Shown one piece after another: positions 24,636 through 34,519 of a DNA stretch of 64,000 nt. Position 1 is the first letter of the stretch. Every line of letters starts with the position of its first letter. This stretch comes from Lyophyllum atratum (lineage: Eukaryota; Basidiomycota; Agaricomycetes; Agaricales; Lyophyllaceae), in contig JACGCN010000039.1 in assembly GCA_014905825.1 (NCBI GenBank), forward strand, positions 372,001-436,000, written 5' to 3'. The translations under genes and the position numbers were made by a program. Under the pieces are notes generated by a model. The model saw only the letters and a list, made by a program, of their open reading frames with translations. It was not told the DNA's origin and ran no database searches.

Positions 24636-27600
24636 ATGTCAGACGACACCTATTCCCGGTCACCGCTCGCGAAGCTTGGGAAGATCAAGTACCCCGAATG
24701 GGAGAAATCCCTGTTCGGGCGCCTTATGTCCATTGGAGCAGCCCGAATCGCAACCGGCGAGGAGACGGCACCCATGGCATCACCAGGAGACACCGCCGCA
24801 ACTGCCGCGCTCCAAGCCTTCAATCTTCGAAGCGACCGTGCCGCCGGCGAGATATACCAATGGCTCGATGAGGGGAACAAGATTCATGTCGACGCCATCC
24901 GCATGAACCCTGCCGAAATGTGGGCGAAGCTCAAACTCGTCCACAGCAAGTCTGCCCCCAACGCCCGTTTCAACTCCCTCAGCGACCTCTTCAGCATTCG
25001 CAAAAAGGACGAGGAGTCCCTCACCGAGCTCGCTACCCGAGTCGAAGGCGCCATGCAGCGCGTCAAGGCGCTCCGCCCTGTCGTCACTACGCCGACCATT
25101 ACGCTCTCCAGTTCAGGAGCCTATACCCTCGAGACCCTCGACGAGGAGCTCACTATCATGGCCATGATTCGTGCGCTACCTCGTGACGAATACACTGCAT
25201 TCATCTCTTCCCTCCTCCTCCTCACCGACCTCACTAAGGACGCCGTTCTGGAAGCATTCCGCACGGAGGAGGTCCAACGTCGGGGAGCGGAGGAAGAAGC
25301 GGAGGCCGCTGCCGTTGCCATCGCCGCCGCCGCCGCCCGCGCCTTGAAGTGCTACCTCTGTGGAGGGGAACATGTCGTTCTCGAATGCCCAAAGCTCGAG
25401 TCAGCACGCACACATGTGAACAAGGATTCCAGGACTGATGGCGGTGGGAAGTCGAAGAAGGGTCGGGGCGGACGCAGAGGCGCCAACGCCGCTAAGGCTG
25501 AGATGAAGGCGGAGGAAGGATGCGATGGGCCAGCTGTCAAGGCCGACGCCGCCGTTTGTCGATCCTCCTCTTCCACTACCTCGTCGCCCACTGACGTTAA
25601 CTGGAACGCAGACTCTGGGGCCACTGCGCATATGACACCTCATCGCGAATGGTTCACTAGCGACTTCAAACCTTGGAGAGTCGCGGTCCATCTCGCTGAC
25701 AACAACATCGTCTACTCTGCTGGGAAAGGCTCCGTTCGCTTTCAGCCAAAGGGGAGAGGGAAGGGTGGGGAACGTCTGAGGGAGGTCATAATCTCGGATG
25801 TCCTTTTCGTACCCGCCCTATCGAACAATTTATTCTCTGTTCTCACTCTCACTGTCCTGCGTGGTTTCGTCGCCACCTTCCGAGGTCACAAGGTCTTCTT
25901 CAACCTCAACAATGCCCTTGTATTCACAGCCACCGTCGACTCCACCCTCACTGCGTATCTCGACGGAAAGACCATTACGTCGTCTCAACCACTGTCGCCA
26001 TCACCCCCTTCTTCTGCATCAGTACACTCTGCAGCTCGCGCCGTCACTGTTGACCGTGAGCTTCTTCACAGACGGATGTGTCACCTCGGACGTGATCGCG
26101 TTGACCAGCTTATCAGCGAAGGGCTCACTGCCGACCTGAAGCTCACATCTTCGTCACGCATGCCAAAGATATGCGAGTCATGCATCCATGGCAAGCAGCA
26201 TCGCCTACCATTCCCCCAAACGGCAGAGCGTGCAGACGGGGTTCTTGATCGCATTTTCAGTGATGTCCATGGTCCCATGCCCGTCGCAGGCCACGGCACT
26301 GGGCGAAAATACTGGGTGACGTTCACAGATGATAAATCTCGCTGGATGGAGGCGTATGAAATGCTGAAAAAGGGTGACCTTTTTGAAGCTTTCAAGCTCT
26401 TCAAGGCGCTTGTTGAGCGCCAGACTGGTCGGAAGATTAGGTGCTTCCACAATGACGCAGGTGGCGAGTACATTGCGAGCAAGTTGATTCAGCTCTGCAA
26501 GGAGGAAGGCATTCGTGTTGAGTTTACAACTCGCGCAACACCACAGCAGAACGGCGTTGCAGAACGCATGAACCGCTCCATTTCCGAGGCTATCACCTCG
26601 ATGATCCATGAAGCTAAGCTTCCTCCCAGTTTCTGGAACCATGCCCTCAACTGTTTCCGCCACGTCCACAACCGTTCGCCCACATCTGCGCTGCCGAAGG
26701 ATACGACTCCTTACGAGGTGTATAAACGCCGCAAACCAAAAATCGGTCACCTCCGTGTCTTTGGCTGCCGTGCGTACGTGCTGATAGGCCGTGACAAGCG
26801 CAAGAATCTAGAGGGGCATACTCTAAATGGGATCTTCATTGGATATCCTGATAATCATGCTGGGTGGAAGGTCTACGTTCCCAGCACCAAGAAGATCATC
26901 ATCTCGCGCGACGTCATCTTTGATGAATCTAGCTTCCCTGGCCTATCCCTTTCCTCGCCATCTGTGCCGCCGAACCCGAGCGAATTTGTTGATTCCGACG
27001 ATTTTGAGCCGTTCGACTCCGACGATTTGTTCCCTCTGCCTCCTCCACTCACGAAAGTCGTTTCCGAAACTCATGATGACGAGGACCCTCCAGGAGTGGT
27101 GGGAGAGGAGCCAGAAGCGGTGGGAGCTGTACAAGATCCTGCTGGGGCAGTTGATCCAGTGCTCCCGGTTCCGGAGCCCCGACCTCAGCGCCAGCACAAA
27201 GCCTTTAACCGGAACATGGCTTATTATGAAGCCGTTCGTCGTCAGGCTGCGAAGGAATCACCGCTCACACCTCGCGAGCCCGAGCCCCCTATTCCTCCTC
27301 CTCCTCCCCCCATCAGTCCCGACCTACAGCCTCTGTGGGACGTCAATGTTGGCGACATTGACGCCAATGAGGAGCAAGAGGTGGACTTCGCGTTGAATGT
27401 CCTCTCTGATGAAGCTCTCCTCATGGCAGGTCGTGCGTATGTCGAGACCGGTTTGGATTTTGGAGTTGGTGAAATGGGTGCCTACGCTGCACAACATGCG
27501 TATAAGGTTGGTGTACACGACACGAATCCCCGCTCGTATTGCGAGGCAATGTCGAGCAAGGATGCCGCTGAGTGGTACAAGGCCATGTGCGAGGAGATGA

Positions 27601-29147
27601 ACGCGCTCAAGGTCAATGGGACATGGCGTGTTGTATACCTCCCTGCTGGGAAGAAGGCTATTGGTTCACGATGGGTGTTCAAGGTCAAACGCTTGCCTGA
27701 TGGTGCTGTGGAGCGTTTCAAGGCTCGCGTTGTGGCTCAGGGATTCAGTCAGCGCCCAGGTGTCGATTTCGACGAGACCTTCGCACCAACTGCTCGGTGG
27801 AATGCAGTGCGGACTATTCTTGCTCTGGCTGCGATCGAGGATATGCACCTCGAGTCCGTCGATATTTCGTCCGCTTTTCTGCATGGGATTGTCGATGCTG
27901 AACTCTACCTCAAGTTCCCAGATGGCTTCCCTCAGGATGTCCCTCCTGGGACCGTCCGTCTCCCTACCGATGGTGAGCCTGTCTGTGTCCTGGACAAAGG
28001 CCTTTATGGCCTGAAGCAGAGCGCATACCTCTGGCATAAACGGATGCACAGTGTTTTCATTCTCCTCGGTTTTGCTCGCATAGCTTCGGACCCCTGCGTG
28101 TATGTTTATATGCGCAACGACGTCCGCATCATCATCCCAGTGCACGTTGACGACATGACCATTGCATCGAAGTCCAGGCCTGCTATCCTCAACGTCATTG
28201 CTGAGCTGCGTAAGCACTTCAAACTGCGTCACCTTGGCCCCACCACTGGTCTTCTTGGAGTCCGTGTCATTCGTGACCGTCCCAACCGCAAGTTGTGGAT
28301 CGACCAGCGTGCCTATGCGATTGAGGTCCTGTCCAGGTTCAACATGCTTGATTCCAAAGCCGTATCCACACCCATGGACCCAAATATCCGTCTCACCAAG
28401 GCCCAATCCCCTCAGACGCCAGAAGAAGTGGAAGAGATGCGGCAATACCCCTACATTCAGGCCACGGGCGCCCTTCTCTATCTTGCTTTGTGCACCCGGC
28501 CTGACCTTGCTTTCCCAGTTGGGGTGCTCTGTCGCTTCAATGCTTGCCCAGGCATTGCTCATTGGAAGGCGGTCAAACACCTTCTGCGCTACATACGAGG
28601 TACACTCAACTATCGTATTGAATACTCAGCTGCTGCGGCCACCACCTCCCATTCCCTCTTCCTCGCCTTCTCTGACGCTGACCACGGCGGCAATTTGGAC
28701 AATGGCCGGTCCACTACAGGCATGCTTGTCACTGTTGGCGGTGGCGCCGTGAGCTGGTCCGCACGCCAACAGACAATTGTGGCGCTCTCCACCACTGAGG
28801 CTGAATTCGTCGCTGCGAGCGAGACAGGACGCGAGCTCTGCTGGCTGAGGAATTTTCTTGCTGAAATTGGCACGCCACAGTCGAACGCCTCGGTTCTCAA
28901 CATGGATAACCAGTCCGCGATCTCAGTCTCCAAGCATCCCGAGCACATGGGTCGCCTCAAGCACCTTGACCGCCACTGGTTTTGGTTGCGTGACGCTGTT
29001 CACGATGGCAAAATCCACCCCACTTTCATTTCCACCGAAGATATGGCGGCCGACCTTCTGACGAAGGCTTTGCCTCGTGAAGCGGTGGACAGGCTGCGGA
29101 GGAGGATGGGAGTTGTTGGGGAATTTTCGAGAGAGGAACTCCGGTGA
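24636..29147 (+). CDS. Gag-Pol polyprotein of the Ty1/copia element
   Basis: A single 1503-residue ORF holds all domains in copia order. The gag region is about residues 1-230, with a zinc knuckle at about 241-253 (CYLCGGEHVVLEC, spacing C-X2-C-X3-H-X4-C, one residue shorter than usual before His). The protease motif NADSGATAHM is near 325. The integrase zinc-binding part is HRRMCH then CESC near 485-520, with core D-D-E residues in SDVHGP, HNDAGGEY and PQQNGVAER. Reverse transcriptase runs from SRWVFKVKR and DFDETFAP to the catalytic VHVDDM (about 1170). RNase H has SDADHGG, TEAEFVAA and ADLLTKALP. There is no stop or frameshift, so it may be active. Gag and Pol appear to be made as one polyprotein. 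Confidence 0.95.
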   Translation: MSDDTYSRSPLAKLGKIKYPEWEKSLFGRLMSIGAARIATGEETAPMASPGDTAATAALQAFNLRSDRAAGEIYQWLDEGNKIHVDAIRMNPAEMWAKLKLVHSKSAPNARFNSLSDLFSIRKKDEESLTELATRVEGAMQRVKALRPVVTTPTITLSSSGAYTLETLDEELTIMAMIRALPRDEYTAFISSLLLLTDLTKDAVLEAFRTEEVQRRGAEEEAEAAAVAIAAAAARALKCYLCGGEHVVLECPKLESARTHVNKDSRTDGGGKSKKGRGGRRGANAAKAEMKAEEGCDGPAVKADAAVCRSSSSTTSSPTDVNWNADSGATAHMTPHREWFTSDFKPWRVAVHLADNNIVYSAGKGSVRFQPKGRGKGGERLREVIISDVLFVPALSNNLFSVLTLTVLRGFVATFRGHKVFFNLNNALVFTATVDSTLTAYLDGKTITSSQPLSPSPPSSASVHSAARAVTVDRELLHRRMCHLGRDRVDQLISEGLTADLKLTSSSRMPKICESCIHGKQHRLPFPQTAERADGVLDRIFSDVHGPMPVAGHGTGRKYWVTFTDDKSRWMEAYEMLKKGDLFEAFKLFKALVERQTGRKIRCFHNDAGGEYIASKLIQLCKEEGIRVEFTTRATPQQNGVAERMNRSISEAITSMIHEAKLPPSFWNHALNCFRHVHNRSPTSALPKDTTPYEVYKRRKPKIGHLRVFGCRAYVLIGRDKRKNLEGHTLNGIFIGYPDNHAGWKVYVPSTKKIIISRDVIFDESSFPGLSLSSPSVPPNPSEFVDSDDFEPFDSDDLFPLPPPLTKVVSETHDDEDPPGVVGEEPEAVGAVQDPAGAVDPVLPVPEPRPQRQHKAFNRNMAYYEAVRRQAAKESPLTPREPEPPIPPPPPPISPDLQPLWDVNVGDIDANEEQEVDFALNVLSDEALLMAGRAYVETGLDFGVGEMGAYAAQHAYKVGVHDTNPRSYCEAMSSKDAAEWYKAMCEEMNALKVNGTWRVVYLPAGKKAIGSRWVFKVKRLPDGAVERFKARVVAQGFSQRPGVDFDETFAPTARWNAVRTILALAAIEDMHLESVDISSAFLHGIVDAELYLKFPDGFPQDVPPGTVRLPTDGEPVCVLDKGLYGLKQSAYLWHKRMHSVFILLGFARIASDPCVYVYMRNDVRIIIPVHVDDMTIASKSRPAILNVIAELRKHFKLRHLGPTTGLLGVRVIRDRPNRKLWIDQRAYAIEVLSRFNMLDSKAVSTPMDPNIRLTKAQSPQTPEEVEEMRQYPYIQATGALLYLALCTRPDLAFPVGVLCRFNACPGIAHWKAVKHLLRYIRGTLNYRIEYSAAAATTSHSLFLAFSDADHGGNLDNGRSTTGMLVTVGGGAVSWSARQQTIVALSTTEAEFVAASETGRELCWLRNFLAEIGTPQSNASVLNMDNQSAISVSKHPEHMGRLKHLDRHWFWLRDAVHDGKIHPTFISTEDMAADLLTKALPREAVDRLRRRMGVVGEFSREELR

Positions 29148-29166
29148 TGTCGTCGGGCACTTCATC

Positions 29167-29175
29167 AGGTGGGAG
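29167..29175 (+). other. Polypurine tract
   Basis: AGGTGGGAG directly precedes the 3' LTR, the position where plus-strand synthesis is primed. It has one interrupting pyrimidine. Confidence 0.65.
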
Positions 29176-29474
29176 TGTTGCTGGTGTTCTTGGGAGTGCC
29201 ATAGACGCCTCCCGGAGTCCGGATATACCTACACACGTGACCGCGTAGTCTAATCTTTTTTCATCGGGGCCTCGTAGTCTTCAGCTAACTACCTACTGAA
29301 TACTACGGACCCCAGGTATGTACACTTCGTGTACTTTCCAGCTAACTACCTACTGAATATTACGGACCCCAGTTCACTTTGTATTTATTCATTTCAGCTC
29401 GGCGTCTCTATCAGATCCGTCTCGGTCTCAGTCTGCCGCTGCGCGTAACCTCCTTCAACAAACCTCCTTCAACA
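29176..29474 (+). repeat. 3' LTR of the copia element with a 14-bp terminal duplication
   Basis: Bases 29176-29460 match the 5' LTR with one difference. Bases 29461-29474 repeat the last 14 bases (AACCTCCTTCAACA), and the target-site copy follows directly, so the duplication was inside the integrated DNA or arose after integration. Confidence 0.95.
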
Positions 29475-29479
29475 CAGTT
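29475..29479. repeat. Target-site duplication, right copy (CAGTT)
   Basis: Directly follows the 14-bp duplication at the 3' LTR end and pairs with 24222-24226. Confidence 0.9.
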
Positions 29480-29540
29480 GGCGGTCGCAGTCTGGGGCAT
29501 GGAGGTGTTTGCTTCCTCGATTCTCCTCGGACACGCCTAG
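29480..29540 (+). pseudogene. Stranded 3' coding end of the gene interrupted at 24226
   Basis: After the second target-site copy (29475-29479), 61 bases continue the phase of the 23-nt exon fragment at 24204-24226 and end in TAG at 29538-29540. The joined exon would be 84 nt, an exact multiple of three. This is strong evidence that the retrotransposon landed in a coding exon. Confidence 0.8.
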
Positions 29541-29826
29541 GTACACCCCCTGCTTACTTTCTATTTGCTTATGCCCGGCTCTTCTCACTCGTACGCTCGC
29601 ACCTACTGGGTACGACGGCCTGACAAGCTTCTGAGATTGTCAACGGGGACTGTAGGAATAACTTACACTGCGGTACCACACTTTTCAGGAGGAGGAGGAG
29701 AAGCTAGGGAATTCATACGATGTGTGTCGGTTGTGGCTCTGATAATCATGTTACACATGGAAACGGATGGTGATGATTGCTCGATCCGTGAATGATTATA
29801 TTAGCATAAACTTGAACGCGATTTTC
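29541..29826. other. Intergenic region downstream of the interrupted gene
   Basis: No gene is supported. It probably holds the 3' end of the interrupted gene and the promoter of the F-box fragment. Confidence 0.4.
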
Positions 29827-30336
29827 ATGATGCCCTCTCAAGCAATACCTCAGGAAATCATCGACAAGATCATCGACAACTACGAGGGGCTGTCTCATAA
29901 TGACAAGGGTTGGAAGGAGAACTTGGAGGGTCTATCACAAGAGGACGACAGGTTATATCCTATGCAGTGGGACAGAAGACGCAGTGAGTAGATTTGACAA
30001 TGACTGACGAGGTTCGTTTCTGACACAAGCGCAGGCCTTAGGCCTCTCACTCGCTTTTCTCTGGTGGCACGGACCTGGCTACCACGAAGCCGCACTCATC
30101 TTTTCTACGAGCCGATCATCACAATGTCCGGATTGAAGTTTGACAGTAAGGTTTACTTACTTTGTGATACTCTACAAGTCTCAGCACATAAGATGAACAA
30201 AGCCAGATGGGTCGAAATGACGTTCCATTTCTGCTTCAAATCTCGACTGGAGAGCGTATATGCATATTGCCTCGTGCTTCGCAAGGTATATGCAAAATTT
30301 GGCAAGCTAGATTTGCACTGCATATTCCAGTTCTAA
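29827..30336 (+). CDS. F-box-like protein, short or truncated
   Basis: Two exons (29827-29983 and 30035-30336) give 152 residues. The start is PQEIIDKIIDNYEG, and after the intron the F-box second half reads LRPLTRFSLVARTWLPRSR then THLFYEPI. This is the standard basidiomycete F-box layout for an SCF ubiquitin-ligase substrate adaptor. The C-terminal part typical of the family is missing, and the last 60 residues look less constrained, so the gene may be truncated. It is convergent with the thioesterase gene ending at 30378. Confidence 0.6.
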
Positions 30337-30377
30337 GTAGGAACAGGTATACTCTTGGCACACTGATAACTCGCAGG

Positions 30378-31157
30378 CTACAAGTTCGCCTTAGGAAGAG
30401 ATGGCTGCATCTTGATATGCACACCTGACGAGACCAGACGGTGGTGACTAGTGTTCCAGATCTGCTCTTGCCTCAATTAGTCAGTATTCTAGGTGTCTGC
30501 CTGTGCCGCACCTCCGTTCGTACAGACTGAGCTCGGGCGCCCAGCGTTATAGTGGTGTTGACAATACGCAGATGATCTCCCCTGCATTTGACAATTAGTC
30601 AAATGGTGGGAGAGACGAGAGAGGCGGGGCGGAGACTTACAGGTCTGCGGGGGAGTGGTATACCACGTTTAGGGGCTGCGAAACGCTGCCGTAGATCTTT
30701 CCCGTGTTTGTCATCCGCAAAGCCATGAGTGCCATCGAGGAGCACCTGGAGGCTTGTCAGCATTTTTTTCATTCGCTACTCAGGATGGAAGGCGAACACG
30801 TCGATTAGGAAGGCAGAACAACCTCCTTGGACGCTTCCGGTACCATTGATCATATCTGGCGAACGCAGGCATATTGGCTGTCAACCACAGGAGGTGTTTA
30901 TCCCACCTACGAGGATTGATCTCACCTTCTTCGACAGTAACCTCGCACACGACCCGCCCTTCCAACCTCTCCGGCTCCTCTTTGTTCTTCTCCACCGATA
31001 TCTCGGTCACAGCCAACCGCCTTATAATTGAATCCCCAAATATCGGTTTAGTCCCCCCATCACGGCGACGGTAGAACAGGCTTGTATTGCCGACGAAAGC
31101 TTTGACGCTGTCTGGAGCTTTCCCAGAAATCTTCGTGATATCTACTTCCTCGGCCAT
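30378..31157 (-). CDS. Hotdog-fold thioesterase (ACOT13/PaaI-like), paralog 1
   Basis: Minus-strand exon 1 (31157-30926) encodes VDITKISGKAPDSV and a conserved block ending GRVVCEVTVEE. Next, inferred exons give the signature MINGTGSVQGGCSAFLID, where family members read roughly N-G-X-T-X-H-G-G-C, and Q replaces the usual His. Then follow SVSQPLNVVYHSPADL, GDHLRIVNTTITLGA and WNTSHHRLVSSGVHIKMQP, with a stop at 30378-30380. The family hydrolyses acyl-CoA or related thioesters, but the substrate is unknown. The His-to-Gln change in the HGG motif may matter for function. Three related genes are in the window. Confidence 0.8.
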
Positions 31158-31545
31158 CGCAACACGAGTGAGGAGGGTGGGAGGAGCGCTAGGCCGCAGC
31201 GTGGACGTCGTTGTGCATGCTCAGGCTGGTTCAAGTTGGCAATGGCGTGATCGGGAGCCTAAGTGATCGTTGATCGGTGGCTGTGCGCATATCTGCAGCC
31301 CCTTCGCGCCTGGTTCGGCGAGGTTCGGCGAGGGCGAAATTTCACTTGCACAAAACGGCTATAAAATGCCTTTGCTATAACATGCCTTTCTATGTTTTCG
31401 AACACACGAGTACCAAGGACAGTTGGCTGCAATAGCACACAATTAATGGAACAAGGATATCTCCAATTACATGGTCATGTTGTAGATTCCGACGAAGAGT
31501 CGCAGACACGCGCAGCTATACGCTTCGTGTCGTGGCTATAGCTGA

Positions 31546-32317
31546 TTACAGATGCGCTTTAGGGGGGGACGGCTGCATCTTAATGTGGACGCCCGAAGAG
31601 ACCAGGCGGTGATGGGTAACATTCCAGATCTAGTCTCGCGTCAGTTATCAAGCTTGACGAGCGTCCATTAAATTAGAAGCTTACCTCAGTTCTTGCAGAC
31701 TGAGCGCGGCCTCCAAGAGTCATAGTGGTATTTACGAGACGCAAACGGTCTCCCCTGCATCCAGTCTTCGCTTAGCGTCGTTGAAGATATCATGGGAAAG
31801 AGGCGAGGAGCTCACAGGCCTGCGGGAGAGTGGTATACGACGTTGAGAGACTGCGAAACGCTGCCGTTAATCTCTCCTGTGTTCGTCATGCCCAAGGCTA
31901 TGAGGGCCATGGTAGAGCACCTGGAAACTGGTCAGATGAATTTCGATCCCGTTTGAAGAATCACGCACATGTCTATGAGGAACGCGGAACAGCCTCCGTG
32001 GATATTTCCACCGCCATTAACCATGTCTACAAACTGCTTTTAGAGTGGATACCTTTGTCGTCACGATTCAGCTTACCATCTTCGACAGTTAACTCACACA
32101 CGACCCGCCCCTCCAACTTCTTCGACTCCTCCGCCTTCTTCTCTACCGACACCTCAGTAACGACTACCCGCTTCGTAATGGACTCCCCGAATATGGGCCC
32201 TGTCACTCCATCAAGCGTATGTGCGTACGCGTAGTAGAAGCTCGTGTCAGCAACGGCGGACTTGACGTCGTCCGAGGCGTTCCCCGCGATCTTGCTGACG
32301 TCGAAGTCCTCAGTCAT
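31546..32317 (-). CDS. Hotdog-fold thioesterase, paralog 2
   Basis: This is a tandem relative of the gene at 30378-31157, on the same strand. Exon 1 (32317-32077) encodes FDVSKIAGNASDDVKSAV, then ITKRVVVTEVSVEKK and GRVVCELTVEDG. Later minus-strand segments read NGGGNIHGGCSAFLID-like and VSQSLNVVYHSPAGL-like blocks, then RLVSSGVHIKMQPSPPK with TAA at 31546-31548. Intron positions match paralog 1. I infer that the two arose by tandem duplication. Confidence 0.75.
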
Positions 32318-32688
32318 TCCTGCGCGCGATGGGGAGGACGGGAGGACCAGCTGCAGCTCTGGCCTGTGAGCGCAGGAATAACTTTTGCACAAGATAATTG
32401 ATGCATTGCCGGGTCGGTGTGAGAAGAAGCCGGAGATTGGGGGGGCGTTGATAAAAATATCTACAATCTGATATATCAGTGGCTGTGCTTACTGCTATGC
32501 CACTTTAGTTTTGTTCAAGTTTGAACTTTGCTCTCGCCCACTGACTTAGACATTCCCTTTGCTGTATTGCTACACCCCCTGATCGTCATCCAAGAACGAC
32601 ATATCCCCAGGAAATTGTAGATTTCCATTCACTGGTGCGCAAACCTACCATCGCAGAACATGTAACCGCTATATCGACGGCACCCAGG
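32318..32688. promoter_or_regulatory. Divergent promoter region, thioesterase 2 and AlkB-like gene
   Basis: 371 bp between two start codons pointing away from each other. The plus-strand frame is open upstream of 32689 but has no earlier ATG. No other gene is seen. Confidence 0.4.
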
Positions 32689-33690
32689 ATGCCCCAGCTT
32701 TCTGCATCGACTTCAAGCATCATAGGACCAACCAAACGAAAGCACAATCCAGAAGGAACGTCCGAAGTTAACCCAGCGCCCCCTCGCAAACGCCAGCACT
32801 TCTCTCTCCAAATCACCATCCCAGCACTTTCGGACCTCCCAGAAGAACCGCACGATGACGACAACTCCGACCTCACTAGTACTAGCTCACCGATCTCAGG
32901 ACTCTCAGATGCAGATTCCCTATTTGACGAGCCAACCGCCGTGAGCGCTCAGAACGACTCAGCTCAACCCTCGTCAGATCTCCGACCCACTCCGGCCCTC
33001 CGAACGGCCCCACCCATCCAAGGCCTTTTCCTCTCGCCGACCCTGCGTCTCCCCGTCGAAATCGCAAACAGCGTCACCCGCTACTGCCTCGACACTTACT
33101 TTCATTCACAAGGCGTAAACCAGGTGATGCTGTTCGGCCGCTTCTCCACACCGCAGTCAGGGTCACCTTCAGCCTCGACGGGCCTTCCTCCCGTGTTACT
33201 CCAATTGCTCTCGACGCTCAAGACGATGCTGCTCCCCCTTCTCCCGACAGAAACGCACGCCCTCCTCTTCCCTCGTGTTCCAACATGTGCGCGGCAGGCC
33301 ATCCTGAACTTGTATAAGCCTGGTGAGGGGATCTCCCCGCATGTCGACCTGCTCCGCCGGTTTGGCGACGGGATTATCGGGGTGAGTCTTGGGAGTGGAT
33401 GTGTGATGCAGTTCGCAAAAGCAGGGAAGCAGGCTGGGACGACTGCGCCGAAGGACAATTGGGATGTGTATCTCCCGGAGCGGAGTGTGATCGTGTTGTC
33501 TGAGGACGCGCGCTATGATTGGACACATGGCATTGGAAAGCATACGCGGGACTACGTTGCTTTGCCTGATGCTAATGGGCTTGAGGACACCGCTGACCGG
33601 TGGATTGAGAGAGGTGTACGTTTGAGTATCACTTTTCGATGGCTGCTCCCTGGGGCAGATGTTGTTGGAGAGGAACCAAGCTCTCCATAG
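32689..33690 (+). CDS. AlkB-like 2-oxoglutarate/Fe(II) dioxygenase
   Basis: Intronless, 333 residues from the first ATG. Residues 1-120 are low-complexity (RKRQHFSL, then acidic and Ser-rich). The catalytic core has NLYKPGEGISPHVDLLRRF with the iron-binding H-x-D, IIGVSLGSGCVMQF, then ARYDWTHGI with the distal His and RLSITFRW with the 2-oxoglutarate-binding Arg. This is the AlkB-family order. Members demethylate nucleic acid or protein, and the substrate cannot be told here. It lies head to head with a thioesterase gene. Confidence 0.85.
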   Translation: MPQLSASTSSIIGPTKRKHNPEGTSEVNPAPPRKRQHFSLQITIPALSDLPEEPHDDDNSDLTSTSSPISGLSDADSLFDEPTAVSAQNDSAQPSSDLRPTPALRTAPPIQGLFLSPTLRLPVEIANSVTRYCLDTYFHSQGVNQVMLFGRFSTPQSGSPSASTGLPPVLLQLLSTLKTMLLPLLPTETHALLFPRVPTCARQAILNLYKPGEGISPHVDLLRRFGDGIIGVSLGSGCVMQFAKAGKQAGTTAPKDNWDVYLPERSVIVLSEDARYDWTHGIGKHTRDYVALPDANGLEDTADRWIERGVRLSITFRWLLPGADVVGEEPSSP

Positions 33691-34042
33691 ACGAGTATTT
33701 CTGTTATTCAATCGTTGTCTTGTACGTTATCGTCGTCTGTAGATTGGTGCATTAGTATCAGAGTTCATAGGTCGTCTTCGAATCCAAGATCGTTGCGGAA
33801 GTGAACATTGTGAAACAGGGTACACGGACGAAAGCTCTTGGAAAAGAAAGGCTTCCGATTCTGTCGTCGATATAGCAGACGTGCATGTTGTTGACCTAGC
33901 GGTTTCTAGCAGCTGAATCTTCTCCGCTTCGCCAATTCCGCGCCGGATAAGCAGGATCATGTTGTATCAAGCAGATGCACTGATGGGCTCGCCTCCTGTC
34001 ATTAAAATCATACACTCTGAGTCGTTCTATATCCAACATGAA
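33691..34042. other. Intergenic, AlkB-like gene to NEDD8
   Basis: Convergent 3' ends. A 77-codon minus-strand ORF here has no recognisable feature and is not called. Confidence 0.45.
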
Positions 34043-34519
34043 TCACATTCCTCCACGTAGCGCAAGAACCAAATGTAGGACAGCGCCCGCCGTGACATTC
34101 AACTCCTTCGCTGTCTTATCATCTTGCCTGCGGTGCCGAACTCAAGTCAGTATTGGCGGAGACGAGACAAAGATAGATTGCGACGTACATCTGCTTTCCA
34201 AGGTAAATCAGCCGTTGTTGTGGCGGCGGGACACCCGCCTGCTCCTCCACTTTCTCCTTTATACGTGCGATCTGTCCCATCGTAGGTGTCGGTGGCGTCG
34301 CTCGAGTCTGAAATTGCAGAAGAACATACCTTATCATCTACGTCGATATCGAGCTCAATCTATCAAGGAAACAGGTTGATCAGCCTATCATCCTGCATCC
34401 TGAAGATTCTGGGAAATAAGCATACCTCTTTGCCGGTGAGAGTCTGGTTCCACCGATTGTCAAGACGCGTTAAGATATCATCGATGAGATAGGCTCGTTA
34501 CCTTGATCTTAATCAACAT
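34043..34519 (-). CDS. NEDD8: Ubiquitin-like modifier NEDD8/Rub1, five small exons
   Basis: Five minus-strand exons join to about 77 residues. MLIKIK (exon of 18 nt, 34519-34502) is followed by TLTGKE (18 nt), [10 protein letters not shown] (30 nt), [14 protein letters not shown] then [14 protein letters not shown], and [19 protein letters not shown] then VLALRGGM. The C-terminus has the mature Gly-Gly plus one Met to be trimmed by a processing protease. Ala and Glu positions near ARIKEKVEE fit NEDD8 rather than ubiquitin. It is conjugated to cullins, which activates SCF ligases, the complexes that F-box proteins such as those in this window serve. The two 18-nt exons are very short. Confidence 0.9.

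Larger units (their letters stand above)
24227..29474 (+). mobile_element. Full-length Ty1/copia LTR retrotransposon, recent insertion
   Basis: The 5.25-kb element has LTRs beginning TGTTGC and ending CAACA, 5-bp target-site duplications (CAGTT), a primer binding site, one intact 1503-codon gag-pol ORF and a polypurine tract. The two LTRs differ by one substitution (24411 C against 29360 T) over 285 bp, plus a 14-bp tandem duplication at the end of the 3' LTR. It lies in the same orientation as the gene it interrupts. Confidence 0.95.

Noticed and set aside
33727..33960. 77-codon minus-strand ORF between the AlkB-like gene and NEDD8
   Set aside because: No recognisable features, and it lies in the short 3'-3' intergenic space.
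34119..34337. 72-residue minus-strand ORF as an independent gene
   Set aside because: It is NEDD8 exon 4 with read-through into both flanking introns.
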